Positions 51,262 through 60,178 of a stretch of 64,000 nt of DNA are shown here, in pieces. The position numbers and the translations under genes were made by a program. A model generated the notes under the pieces. It had not been told where the DNA came from, ran no database searches, and saw nothing but the letters and a program-made list of their open reading frames with translations. This stretch comes from Lentzea jiangxiensis (GTDB lineage: Bacteria; Actinomycetota; Actinomycetes; Mycobacteriales; Pseudonocardiaceae). The stretch's first letter is position 1, and every line of letters begins with the position of its first letter. The stretch lies in the NCBI RefSeq assembly GCF_900104175.1, contig NZ_FNIX01000016.1:1-64000 (forward strand), in the 5' to 3' direction.

Positions 51262-52443
51262 ATGGGGTACCGCTGGGTCGTGCTGTCCGTCGGAGCTTTG
51301 GCGCAGGGCACCAACGCGGCCGTCTTCCTCGGACTGCCCGCGATCAGCCCCCAGCTCCAGCAGCACTTCTCGCTGACATTGCCCCAGGTCGGGCTTCTTC
51401 TCGGTGCGGTCAACCTCGGCACGATGGTCGCTCTCGTGCCGTGGGGAGTCGTCGCGGACCGACGCGGCGAACGACTCGTGATGACCATCGGCGGCGTGGG
51501 AGCCGCCGCCTGCCTGCTCGCCGTGGCGCTGGGCAACGCCTGGATCGCCGGTCTCGCGCTGCTCGGCGCCGGGCTCTTCGGGGCCAGCGTCAACGCGGCC
51601 AGCGGGCGGGCGGTGATGTCGTGGTTCAGCCGCGAGTCGCGCGGGCTCGCGATGGGGGTGCGGCAGACCGCGACCCCGCTCGGCGCGGCCCTCACCGCGG
51701 CCGTGCTGCCCGGGATCGCGATCTCGGCCGGCGTGCCCACGGCGTTCGTCGTGCTCGCGGGCGCGACGGTGTTCGTGGCGCTGGCCGTGGCACTGCTGGT
51801 CCGCGAGCCCCCCGGCGCGGTCCGGGCGACCTCGGAGCACGGGCTGGTGCTCAGGGACCCGCGGCTGCTGCGGCTGTCGCTCGCCAGCGGACTGCTCGTG
51901 GTGCCCCAGTTCACGACCACCGCCCTGCTGGTGCCCCTCCTGCACGACCACCGCGGCATGACCGTCACGGCGGCCGCGGCGGTCTTCGCCGTCGCCCAGG
52001 TGCTGGGCGGTGCCGGACGGCTCGCGGTCGGGGTGTGGTCGGACCGGGCGCGCAGCCGGATCGGGCCGCTGAAGATCGTCGCGGTGCTCACCGCAGGCGG
52101 GTTCGTGCTGGTCGCGGCGCTGGACCAGGCGCCCTTGCCGCTGCTGGTCGCCGTCCTCGTCCCGACCTCGGTGCTCGCGCTGTGCTGGAACGGCCTCGCG
52201 GTCACCGAGGCGGGCGAGCTCGCCCCGGAGGGCCGCGGCGCCACCGGGATCGCCCTGCAGAACTCGGCCAACTACCTCAGCGCCGCGCTGACGCCGTTCG
52301 TCGCGAGCTTCGTCGCGGTGTCCGCCGGTTGGCCGGCGGCGATGCTGCTGGCCGCGGCCTGCGCGGTGGCCGCGCGGGTGCTGCTTCAGCCGTGGCGTTC
52401 CCTGCGGGCCAGCTCGCCCCAGAACTCGCGCAGCGTCTCGTAG
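51262..52443 (+). CDS. MFS transporter
   Basis: This 393-residue protein has 12 predicted membrane segments. The loop after segment 2 is GVVADRRGERLVM, close to the MFS motif A. The substrate is unknown; it resembles cyanate/nitrate-sugar class (NNP/CP) members in the segment LGLPAISPQLQQHFSLTLPQ. Its 3' end overlaps the convergent hypothetical gene by 58 bases. Confidence 0.85.
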   Translation: MGYRWVVLSVGALAQGTNAAVFLGLPAISPQLQQHFSLTLPQVGLLLGAVNLGTMVALVPWGVVADRRGERLVMTIGGVGAAACLLAVALGNAWIAGLALLGAGLFGASVNAASGRAVMSWFSRESRGLAMGVRQTATPLGAALTAAVLPGIAISAGVPTAFVVLAGATVFVALAVALLVREPPGAVRATSEHGLVLRDPRLLRLSLASGLLVVPQFTTTALLVPLLHDHRGMTVTAAAAVFAVAQVLGGAGRLAVGVWSDRARSRIGPLKIVAVLTAGGFVLVAALDQAPLPLLVAVLVPTSVLALCWNGLAVTEAGELAPEGRGATGIALQNSANYLSAALTPFVASFVAVSAGWPAAMLLAAACAVAARVLLQPWRSLRASSPQNSRSVS

Positions 52444-53246
52444 CGCAGCGCGACCTCCTCGGCGTCATCGGCTTCGAGGGCGTCCACGATGGCGTTCACG
52501 TCCGCCGCCGAGGTGTCCTCCAGCAGGTCCTTGTCCTCCAGCAGCTGCACGAGGCCGCCGTAGTCGAGCTCGACGGCCGAGTGCGGGTGGAAGTGCTCGA
52601 GCCAGCGGCCGGTGTCGGCGAGGACCGTCGCGGGCCCCTCGTCGCCCAGGGAGCTCTTCACGATCTTGAGCGCCCTCGCCACCCTGCGCCGCGCGTCCGC
52701 CATCGCCACGCGCCACGACACCTGCCGTTCCGGGTCGTCCTGGGCGCTCGCCAGCACCACGCGGCGCTGGGCGGGGTCGACGAGGGCGAACCACGGCAGC
52801 GGCACCGTCCACGTCGTGGAGATGACGTGGACCGCTCCCCCGGAGAGCTCGGCCATCACGGCCGCCGCGCGCGCTCGGACCGTTTCCGGCGAAAGTCCGA
52901 GGGCGGCGTCCTGGAGGATCGGCGGAGAAGAGGCCAGGAAGCCCACGAGAGCGGCGGCGGAGCGCGCCCTGAGGTCGAGGGGGCAGACGAGAGGCCCCGG
53001 GCCGACCCTGGCGGCCTCGGAGGTCGGAACCTCGGCCGGACTGATCGTCATCACGTCGAACGACTCGCCCGGGAGGAGCTTTCGCCCCAACTGTGATCGC
53101 AACCACAGCTCCCGTTCCCGGTCCCCGGCCTCCGAGCGGGGGACAGGGCCCTTTTCCAGGGCTTTTTCGACCTTGACCGCTAGCGGTGCGCCCAAGACCG
53201 ATAACGGTTCGTACACCCGGAGGTAGGCGACGAACGGTCTGGGCAC
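52386..53246 (-). CDS. Conserved hypothetical actinobacterial protein
   Basis: This 286-residue soluble protein begins with RPFVAYLRVYEPLSVLG and has WFALVDPAQRRVVLAS in the middle; the last 60 residues are acidic and helical. I recall related proteins in most Pseudonocardiaceae genomes beside DUF3073 genes, but no function. It shares 58 bases with the MFS gene in convergent orientation. It is divergent from DUF3073. Confidence 0.7.
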   Translation of the reverse strand: MPRPFVAYLRVYEPLSVLGAPLAVKVEKALEKGPVPRSEAGDRERELWLRSQLGRKLLPGESFDVMTISPAEVPTSEAARVGPGPLVCPLDLRARSAAALVGFLASSPPILQDAALGLSPETVRARAAAVMAELSGGAVHVISTTWTVPLPWFALVDPAQRRVVLASAQDDPERQVSWRVAMADARRRVARALKIVKSSLGDEGPATVLADTGRWLEHFHPHSAVELDYGGLVQLLEDKDLLEDTSAADVNAIVDALEADDAEEVALRYETLREFWGELARRERHG

Positions 53247-53419
53247 CTGTGCATCCTTCCACTCGGGGGCACCCGCGGGATTTGGCGGTACGTGTCACCC
53301 CTACCGCGTCGCGAGGAACCCCATCGGCACGGTACGGTAGTTACCAGGAACTAGTTGTCGAGACGAGTGGGGCCGCCGTTCCCCCGGCCGCCCCCGTCCC
53401 TGTGCGAGGGGGTCGAGCC

Positions 53420-53608
53420 ATGGGGCGCGGCCGAGCGAAGGCCAAGCAGACGAAGGTCGCCAGGGAGCTCAAGTACAGCTCTCATGAGACCGACTTCGCT
53501 GCTCTTCAGCGCGAGCTGTCCGGTGACGAAAGGTCACCGAACGGGAGCGGCGGTGGCGATGAGCCACGCGACGACCCGTACGACGATTACGACGACTACC
53601 GTCGCTGA
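53420..53608 (+). CDS. DUF3073 protein
   Basis: This 62-residue protein starts MGRGRAKAKQTKVARELKY, the hallmark of DUF3073, and ends in an Asp/Tyr-rich tail (DDPYDDYDDYRR). It is very basic first and acidic last. It is common in actinobacteria and of unknown function, possibly nucleic-acid binding. A GAGGGGG site precedes the ATG. The 53247-53419 region is a promoter region with no other gene. Confidence 0.9.
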   Translation: MGRGRAKAKQTKVARELKYSSHETDFAALQRELSGDERSPNGSGGGDEPRDDPYDDYDDYRR

Positions 53609-53620
53609 ATTCAGCCTTCG

Positions 53621-53669
53621 GAGTTCAAGGGTTGGGCCACCGGTCTTCCGGGGCTCAACCCTTGAACTC
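53621..53669. terminator. Bidirectional terminator between DUF3073 and OYE genes
   Basis: An 18-bp stem with one G-U pairs 53621-53638 with 53652-53669 around a 13-base loop. It lies between two convergent genes and can act in both directions. Confidence 0.85.
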
Positions 53670-53680
53670 TGAGGGCTGTC

Positions 53681-54676
53681 TCAGAACGCCCTGGCGTACT
53701 GCTTCGGCGCCCTGACCTCCACACCCAACTGCTGTGCCGCGTGCAGCGGCCAGTACGGGTCGCGGAGCAGTTCGCGTGCGAGCAGGACCAGGTCGGCGGA
53801 GCCGTCCGTCACGATCTTTTCGGCCTGAGCCGCCTCGGTGATCAGGCCGACCGCACCCGTGGGCACGTCTGCCTTGCGTCGCACAGCTTCGGCGAGCGGC
53901 ACCTGGTAGCCGGGCCCGATCGGGATGTCCGCCTGCGCGGTGTTGCCGCCGCTGGACACGTCGATCAGGTCCGCACCCGCGGTCTTGAGCGCCTGTGCCA
54001 GCACGACGCTGTCGTCGACCGTCCAGCCGTCGTCGACCCAGTCGGTCCCGCTGATCCGCACGATCACGGGCACGTCCGGGCCGACCGCCGCGCGCACGGC
54101 CGCGGTGACCTCGACGGGCAGGGCGATGCGTTCTTCGATGCTGCCCTCGTTCGTGAGCGGCGAGTAGAACTCGTGCAGCAGGTAGCCGTGGGCCGCGTGC
54201 ACCTCGAGGACCTCGAAGCCCGCCTCGACCGCCCGCAGCGCGCCGTCGACGAACGCCTTGACGATCTCCGTGGTGTTGGTGAGCTTCTCCGGCTGGTTGC
54301 CGCCGGGGAACGGCTCGGTCGTGGGCGCGACCGGCACCCAGTCACCGATCGCCTTGCGCCCGGCGTGCGCGAGCTGGATCGCGGGCACCGAGCCGTGCTC
54401 CTTGATGAACTTCGTGATCGGCTTCCAGGCCCGCACCTGCTCGTCGTTCCAGATGCCGGTGTCCTGCGGCGAGATCCGTCCGCGCGGCTCGACGGCCGTG
54501 GCCTCGGCCATCACCAGGCCGGCGCCGCCGACCGCGCGAGAGCCCAGGTGGACGAGGTGCCAGTCGGTCGGCACGCCGTCTTCCTCGTCGACCGAGTACT
54601 GGCACATGGGGCTGACCGCGATGCGGTTGGGCAGTGTGACCGAGCGCAGGGTCAGGGGGGAGAACAACAGGCTCAC
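53681..54676 (-). CDS. Old yellow enzyme family NADH:flavin oxidoreductase
   Basis: This 331-residue FMN reductase reduces activated C=C bonds. It has PMCQYSVDEEDGVPTDWH, VMAEATAVEPRGRIS, EVHAAHGYLLHEFYSPLTN with the substrate-binding His pair, and the C-terminal LVLLARELLRDPYWP. It belongs to the NamA/YqjM (thermophilic-like) class, seen by the Cys in the first motif. No regulator is adjacent. Confidence 0.92.
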   Translation of the reverse strand: MSLLFSPLTLRSVTLPNRIAVSPMCQYSVDEEDGVPTDWHLVHLGSRAVGGAGLVMAEATAVEPRGRISPQDTGIWNDEQVRAWKPITKFIKEHGSVPAIQLAHAGRKAIGDWVPVAPTTEPFPGGNQPEKLTNTTEIVKAFVDGALRAVEAGFEVLEVHAAHGYLLHEFYSPLTNEGSIEERIALPVEVTAAVRAAVGPDVPVIVRISGTDWVDDGWTVDDSVVLAQALKTAGADLIDVSSGGNTAQADIPIGPGYQVPLAEAVRRKADVPTGAVGLITEAAQAEKIVTDGSADLVLLARELLRDPYWPLHAAQQLGVEVRAPKQYARAF

Positions 54677-54757
54677 GGGAGCTCCTCGAACGTTCGTATA
54701 CCTAACTGGTTGTTCAAGGGACTTCGCCGGGCCGTTGTTCCCCGCCGCCGGGTTGTC

Positions 54758-55558
54758 TCAGTCACTGAACAGCGACGCGGAGACACGGGCCGGCGTGAAG
54801 TCGGGTGGCCAGAGCGTCCCGCGGTTGACGCGAGCCCCGGTCAGGACGGCCTTGTCGAGGTTCACGGCGCGCATGTCGGCGCCGCGCAGGTCCGCGTCGG
54901 TGAGATCGGCGGCACGCAGGTCCGCGCCTTCGAGGCAGGCGACCCGCAGGGAGGCCCTGCGCAGCGAGGCCCCGCGCAGATCGGCGTCGCGGAGGTCCGT
55001 GGCGGAAAGGACGGAGTCGTCGAGGCGCGTTCCGGTCAGCCGGGCGCCGGCGAGGTTGGCGTGGCGGATCACCGCACCGCCGAGCTCCCGCTTCCCCAGG
55101 TCAGCGCCCCGCAGGTCGACCTGGGACAGGTCCAGCGCCGCACCGGGCAGCCCGGTGAGGATCGCCAGGGCCGTCGCGACGTCCGGCGCCGGTACCTCGC
55201 CGGTGAGCCGCGCCGGGTGCTCCGCGTCGGTCCAGGGAGAGCGTTCGCGCAGGAAGTCCCCGAGGGTCACGTCGACGAGCAACCGGCTCCTCGCGGAGTC
55301 CTTCGCGATCTGCTCCAGTTCGCGGAGCCCTCCCGCCCGGACCTCGGCCCGGTCGCTGCCGAGACGCTCGACGGCCTGGCGGTACCGGTCGATGATCTGG
55401 CCGTCCCTGGCCTGGCGCCAGGCCAGCACGCTCCCCCCGACGACCAGCAGACCGCCGATGAGCAGCGGTGACGTCGATCTCGGCGTGGTCGGCACCATCA
55501 GGGCGACACCGAGCACGACCAGGGCGACCGCCCCGAGCCTGACCATCCGCTTGCTCAC
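54758..55558 (-). CDS. Pentapeptide-repeat membrane-linked protein
   Basis: This 266-residue protein has two hydrophobic segments in the first 45 residues, a helical linker (QAVERLGSDRAEVRAGGLRE) and, after residue 150, pentapeptide repeats A(D/N)LXX such as SQVDLRGADLGKRELGGAVI and LRAADLTDADLRGADMRAVN. Repeats of this type form a right-handed quadrilateral helix. No drug target or partner can be inferred. The helical part resembles membrane-anchored pentapeptide proteins common in actinobacteria. Confidence 0.88.
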   Translation of the reverse strand: MSKRMVRLGAVALVVLGVALMVPTTPRSTSPLLIGGLLVVGGSVLAWRQARDGQIIDRYRQAVERLGSDRAEVRAGGLRELEQIAKDSARSRLLVDVTLGDFLRERSPWTDAEHPARLTGEVPAPDVATALAILTGLPGAALDLSQVDLRGADLGKRELGGAVIRHANLAGARLTGTRLDDSVLSATDLRDADLRGASLRRASLRVACLEGADLRAADLTDADLRGADMRAVNLDKAVLTGARVNRGTLWPPDFTPARVSASLFSD

Positions 55559-55609
55559 GGAGGGTCATCCTCGCGACCACCCCCTCCCGGCGGTATCCGC
55601 TGTTGGAGT

Positions 55610-57463
55610 TCAGCTCAGATAGCGGACCTGTTTGGCCTTGCCCTCGAGCACCTCGTCGCGGGCGGCCGCGATGGCCGGCCGGTGCGACACCTCCGGCACC
55701 CCGACCTCCCACCAGGCCCCCGCCTCGGTCCACGACGACGGGTGCGTGCGGATCACGACCACGGCCGGCCGCTTCTCGCCGACCGCCACCTCGCGCGCCT
55801 TGCGGTAGGCGCCTTCGAGCTCGGCGAGGGAGTCCACCGCGAACACCGCGCAGCCCATCGCCGCGGCGTGGGCGGCGAAGTCCGTGCGCGGCGGCTCGGC
55901 GTGCGCGGACGTGCAGTCGGGGTAGAGGTTGTTGAAGCCGGAGCCGCCCTGGCCGGTCTGCAGGCGGTGGATCACGGCGTAGCCGTCGTTGTCGCAGACC
56001 ACCGCGACGAAGCCGTGGCCCGCGAAGGCCGCGGAGAAGAGCTCGGAGTTCAGCATCAGGTACGAGCCGTCGCCGAGCAGGGTCGTGACGACGCCCCGGG
56101 TGTGGACGATCGCCGCTCCCCAGGCCCCGGCCAGTTCGTAGCCCATGCAGGAGAAGCCGTACTCGACGTCCATCGTGGACTCGCCGGTGGCGCGCCAGCC
56201 ACCGATCAGCTCGCCCGGGAGACCGCCGGACGCCGTCATCACGTAGTCGGTGGGGGTGCTGACGTCGTTCACGACGCCCACCACCTGCGCGTAGGTCGGA
56301 AGGCCCTCGCCCGGTGTGCGCAGCGAGGTGATGTGCTCGTCCCACTTCGCGCGTTCCGCCGACGCCCTGGCGGCCCAGGAGGCCGGGGCCTGCCACGAGG
56401 CCAGCACGTCGGTCAGTTCGCGCAGTCCCTCGTCGGCGTCGGCGACCAGGGCGGACGAACCGTGCTTCACGGCGTCGAAGCGGGCGGCGTTCAGCGAGAC
56501 CATCCGCGCGTCCGGCGCGAAGACCGTCCAGGACGCCGTGGTGAAGTCCTGCAGCCGGGTGCCCACGGCGATCACCAGGTCCGCCTCGCCCGCGAGGACG
56601 TTGGCCGAGGTGGAGCCGGTGATGCCGAGCGGGCCGGCGTGCAGCGGGTGGTCGTGCGGGACGAGGGTGCGACCGGCCGTCGTTTCGACGACCGGGATCC
56701 TGTGCTGCTCGGCGAAGCGGAGAGCCCGGCCCGCCGCGCCCGAGTAGCGGACGCCGCCGCCCAGGACGAGCAACGGGCGGGAGGCGGCCCGGATCGCGGT
56801 TGCGGCCTCGGCCAGGGCGACCAGGTCCGGGCGCGGCCGCAGCGGGCGGTGGACCACTGGGGCGAACAGGGCGTCCGGGAAGTCGTAGGACTCCGCCTGG
56901 ACGTCCTGCGGGAGGGCGAGGGTGACCGGGCCGCAGTCGGCCGGGTCGGTCAGGACCCGTGCCACCTGCGGCAACGTCGACATCAGCTGCTCGGGGCGGG
57001 TGATGCGGTCGAAGTAGCGGCTGACCGCGCGGAACGCGTCGTTGACGGTCGCGGTCGGGTCGTGGAAGTGCTCGACCTGCTGCAGCACGGGGTCCGGGGC
57101 GCGGCCGGTGAAGGTGTCGCCCGGCAGCAGGAGGAGGGGCAGGCGGTTGGCGTGGGCGACGCCGGCGGCGGTGACCATGTTCAGGGCGCCGGGACCGATC
57201 GACGACGTGGCGACGCCGACCTGGCGGCGGTGCGTGGCCTTGCCGACGCCGACCGCGGCCAGCGCCATGCCCTGCTCGTTCTGGCCGCGCCACACCGGGA
57301 TGCGGTCGCGGACCTCCTCCAGGGCGGTGCCGAGGCCGAGGACGTTGCCGTGGCCGAAGATCGCGAACACGCCCGGGAACAGCGGTGCCGCGGTGCCGTC
57401 CTGCAGTTCGGTCCGCTGCGCCAGCATCCAGCGGACCAGCGCCTGCGCGGTCGTGAGCTTCAC
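55610..57463 (-). CDS. iolD: 3D-(3,5/4)-trihydroxycyclohexane-1,2-dione hydrolase IolD
   Basis: This 617-residue ThDP enzyme opens the inositol ring after dehydration. It has the ThDP-family GHGNVLGLGTALEEV and QNEQGMALAAVG, and the metal-binding LLGDGSYLMLNSEL in the C-terminal domain (GDG...N). The GTG at 57463 overlaps the iolB stop by 4 bases. It is the last gene of the leftward inositol operon. It is related to acetolactate synthase, but gene context fixes IolD. Confidence 0.94.
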   Translation of the reverse strand: MKLTTAQALVRWMLAQRTELQDGTAAPLFPGVFAIFGHGNVLGLGTALEEVRDRIPVWRGQNEQGMALAAVGVGKATHRRQVGVATSSIGPGALNMVTAAGVAHANRLPLLLLPGDTFTGRAPDPVLQQVEHFHDPTATVNDAFRAVSRYFDRITRPEQLMSTLPQVARVLTDPADCGPVTLALPQDVQAESYDFPDALFAPVVHRPLRPRPDLVALAEAATAIRAASRPLLVLGGGVRYSGAAGRALRFAEQHRIPVVETTAGRTLVPHDHPLHAGPLGITGSTSANVLAGEADLVIAVGTRLQDFTTASWTVFAPDARMVSLNAARFDAVKHGSSALVADADEGLRELTDVLASWQAPASWAARASAERAKWDEHITSLRTPGEGLPTYAQVVGVVNDVSTPTDYVMTASGGLPGELIGGWRATGESTMDVEYGFSCMGYELAGAWGAAIVHTRGVVTTLLGDGSYLMLNSELFSAAFAGHGFVAVVCDNDGYAVIHRLQTGQGGSGFNNLYPDCTSAHAEPPRTDFAAHAAAMGCAVFAVDSLAELEGAYRKAREVAVGEKRPAVVVIRTHPSSWTEAGAWWEVGVPEVSHRPAIAAARDEVLEGKAKQVRYLS

Positions 57464-58347
57464 TTGACGCGCCCCTCTGCTGTCGTGACCGGGCAACGCG
57501 GGTCCTGCTCCTGCGCCGCCCAGCTGTCGCGGACCCACGTGTGGGCCGGGTCGTCGCAGAACGCCATCGAGCGCTCGGGACCCGGACCGGCGAGGACGTT
57601 CAGGTAGTACATGGGGTAGCCCGGCGCCGCGACGCACGGACCGTGGTAGCCGCGAGGGATCAGGAACACGTCGCCGTCCCGCACGGTCACGTCCTCGTCG
57701 ATCGTGCCGTCGCCGGTGTACGTGCGGTGGAAGCCGAACCCCGTCCGGGACGGCGTGACCTGGTCCCGGTCGGCGATGCGGAAGTAGTAGACCTCCTCGT
57801 TCTCCACCTCGCACGGCTCCGAGGAGTCGTGCTTGTGCGGCGGGTACGAGGACCAGTTGCCGTCCGGGGTGATCAGCTCGCACGCGGTGAGCTTGTCCGC
57901 GTGGTCCCAGACGCCCGGCACACCGAAGTTCGTGACCTGGCGGGTCGCGTTGCCGGAGCCGCGCACCTCCACCGGGACGTCCTGCGCCGGACCGTACTTC
58001 GGTGTCAGCCTGTTCTCGCAGCGCGCCATCGGCAGGGCGACCTCGCAGCCCTGTTCCGAGACGAGGACGACGGTCGCGTCCCGCGGGACGTAGGCGAAGT
58101 CGGTCACGCGGGTGAAGACCGAGTCGCGGCCCCGCAGCTCGAACCGCTCGGAGCCCACCTCGACCGACAGCGACCCGGCCAGCGGCAGCACGAACGCCTC
58201 GAACTCACCGGTCTCGACCGTGCGCGACCCGCCGGCCTCGATCCGCAGCACGCGCAGGCCGGTGTAGGCCCAGCCCGCGTCCCGCGGCGTCAGCGAGACG
58301 ACGTCGGACGGGGTCGAAAGAGTCCCGTGTGGACGGTGCAGGGTCAT
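57460..58347 (-). CDS. iolB: 5-deoxy-glucuronate isomerase IolB
   Basis: This 295-residue bicupin isomerises 5-deoxyglucuronate. The cupin metal motif is SYPPHKHDSS with HPHKH-type ligands, plus EEVYYFRIADRDQ and FLIPRGYHGPCVAAPG. The ATG overlaps the Cgl0159-like gene by 4 bases and its stop overlaps iolD by 4. The length fits IolB. Confidence 0.94.
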   Translation of the reverse strand: MTLHRPHGTLSTPSDVVSLTPRDAGWAYTGLRVLRIEAGGSRTVETGEFEAFVLPLAGSLSVEVGSERFELRGRDSVFTRVTDFAYVPRDATVVLVSEQGCEVALPMARCENRLTPKYGPAQDVPVEVRGSGNATRQVTNFGVPGVWDHADKLTACELITPDGNWSSYPPHKHDSSEPCEVENEEVYYFRIADRDQVTPSRTGFGFHRTYTGDGTIDEDVTVRDGDVFLIPRGYHGPCVAAPGYPMYYLNVLAGPGPERSMAFCDDPAHTWVRDSWAAQEQDPRCPVTTAEGRVK

Positions 58348-59249
58348 TCCTGCACCCCCTTCGCGGCGCGCAGGACCTGGGCGGCGGCGGCAACTGCGGC
58401 GGCGACGTCGCCGTCCGGCGGGTAGAGCAGCGCACGGCCGACGACCAGGCCGCGCACGGTCGGGTGCTGCAGCGACCGGCCCCACGACGCCAGGTCGTCC
58501 GCGGGGTCCGCCGACGGCACGCCGCCCAGCACCAGCGCGGGCAGCGCCGTGGTGTCCAGCACGACCTCGGGTTCCTGCGGCGCGGGCAGCTTCAGCCAGG
58601 TGTAGGCGGAGGTGGAGCCGAGACCGGCGGCCACGGCGGAGGCACGCGAGAGAGCCGCGGAGTCCTTCTCCAGCACGAGCTTGCCGTGGTCGTCACGCCG
58701 GTACGGCAACGGTTCGACCATCGCCATCAGGCCGTGCTCGGCCAGTTCGGTGACCGCCCGCGCGCAGCCTTCCAGCGTCGGGATCGTGCCGGGGTCCGAG
58801 TCGACCAGGCGCAGCAGCATCTTGCCGCCGTCGAGCCCGAACGTCGCGATGGACGACGCGTCGTACGCGGTGAACCTGTCGTCGATCTCCCAGTCCGCGC
58901 CGGCGAGACCGCCGCGGTTCATCGAGCCGATGATCACGCGCTCGTTCAGGCCGTCCAGCAGCAGCAGGTCCTCGATCACGTCCGGCGTGCCGAGCACACC
59001 GTCCACGTCGGGGTTCGCCAGCGCCGTCAGCAGGCGGGACAGCAGCGACCGGCGGTCGGCCATCGCCAGCGGGTCGCCGCCGACGCCCAGGGCCCCGCGC
59101 GCCGGGTGGTCCGCCGCGACCAGGAACAGCGTGGACTTGCCGTTCAGCAACGAGTGGCGCCGCTTGCGCGACTGGTAGGCGCGTCTGATCGAACCGGGGT
59201 CCTCCGCCCGCCGCCACAACAGTTCGCGCCACTGGCCGTCGGTGATCAC
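58344..59249 (-). CDS. Cgl0159-family (beta/alpha)8-barrel protein
   Basis: This 301-residue barrel protein resembles the Cgl0159 family in inositol clusters, related to class I aldolases: LFLVAADHPARGALGVGG near residue 45, ERVIIGSMNRGGLAGADW, and a C-terminal VRGLVVGRALLYPPDGD. It may be the aldolase or isomerase step that deals with the iolC product (IolJ function), since no classic iolJ is in the window. It overlaps iolC and iolB by 4 bases each. Confidence 0.78.
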   Translation of the reverse strand: MITDGQWRELLWRRAEDPGSIRRAYQSRKRRHSLLNGKSTLFLVAADHPARGALGVGGDPLAMADRRSLLSRLLTALANPDVDGVLGTPDVIEDLLLLDGLNERVIIGSMNRGGLAGADWEIDDRFTAYDASSIATFGLDGGKMLLRLVDSDPGTIPTLEGCARAVTELAEHGLMAMVEPLPYRRDDHGKLVLEKDSAALSRASAVAAGLGSTSAYTWLKLPAPQEPEVVLDTTALPALVLGGVPSADPADDLASWGRSLQHPTVRGLVVGRALLYPPDGDVAAAVAAAAQVLRAAKGVQE

Positions 59250-60178
59250 AGGAGTTCCTCGATCTCTTCCAGATCTGGCATGGCGTCGGCGCAGGCGAGG
59301 CGGGAGGCCACGATCGCGCCGGCCGCGCCTGCGTAGCGGGCGATCTTCACCGGGTCCCAGCCGGACAGCAGGCCGTGCACGAGCGACCCGCCGAACGCGT
59401 CACCGGCGCCGAGTCCGCAGACGACCTCGACGGGGTTCGGTTCGACGGTCCACCGGCCGTCGGGGGTGGCCACGAGGACGCCGTCGGCGCCCTTCTTGAC
59501 CAGTGCCAGCGAGATCCCGCGCTCCAGCAGCCGGTCGGCGGCGAGGTCCGGATCGGACGTGCCGACCGCGATCTCGCACTCGGCGCGGTTGCCCACGGCG
59601 ACCGTCACGTGGTCGAGCATCCAGCCGATCTCGGCCCGCGCGGTCTCCGCGTCCGGCCAGAACATAGGGCGGTGGTCGAGGTCCAGCACGGTGTGGCCGT
59701 TCTTCGCACGGCTCGCCAGCATCATCCGCTGCGACGACCGGGAGGGCTCGGCGGAGACGCCCGTGCCCGTCACCCACAACAGCGGGACGTCGCGCACCAG
59801 CGACCACGGCACGTCGTCCTCGCCGATGGTGAGGTCCGGCGCGGTCGGCAGGCGGTAGAACAGCAACGGCGGGTCCGCGGGCGGGTTCAGCTCGCAGAAC
59901 ACCACCGGCGTCAGCAGGTCCGGTGAGGTGCCGACGTGCTCCGACGAGACGCCGAAGCCCTCCAGCGCCTCGCGGACGTAGGTGCCGAAGCCGTCCGGGC
60001 CGACCTTCGTCAGCACCCCGGCCCGGCGGCCGAGGCGCGCGGCGGCGACCGCGACGTTGGTCGCGGTGCCGCCGAGCGACTTGGCGAAGGTGCTGACCCG
60101 CGCCAGCGGCACGCCGGACTGCTCCGGGTAGAGGTCGACGCCGACCCGGCCGACGGTCAGCACTTCCAGCGACGTCAC
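59246..60178 (-). CDS. iolC: 5-dehydro-2-deoxygluconokinase IolC
   Basis: This 310-residue PfkB-family kinase phosphorylates 5-dehydro-2-deoxygluconate. It has GGTATNVAVAAARLGRRAG at the N-terminus and the anion-hole motif VCGLGAGDAFGGSLVHGLL with the catalytic Asp at the C-terminus. It overlaps the ABC ATPase gene and the Cgl0159-like gene by 4 bases each. The context supports IolC among PfkB kinases. Confidence 0.93.
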   Translation of the reverse strand: MTSLEVLTVGRVGVDLYPEQSGVPLARVSTFAKSLGGTATNVAVAAARLGRRAGVLTKVGPDGFGTYVREALEGFGVSSEHVGTSPDLLTPVVFCELNPPADPPLLFYRLPTAPDLTIGEDDVPWSLVRDVPLLWVTGTGVSAEPSRSSQRMMLASRAKNGHTVLDLDHRPMFWPDAETARAEIGWMLDHVTVAVGNRAECEIAVGTSDPDLAADRLLERGISLALVKKGADGVLVATPDGRWTVEPNPVEVVCGLGAGDAFGGSLVHGLLSGWDPVKIARYAGAAGAIVASRLACADAMPDLEEIEELL

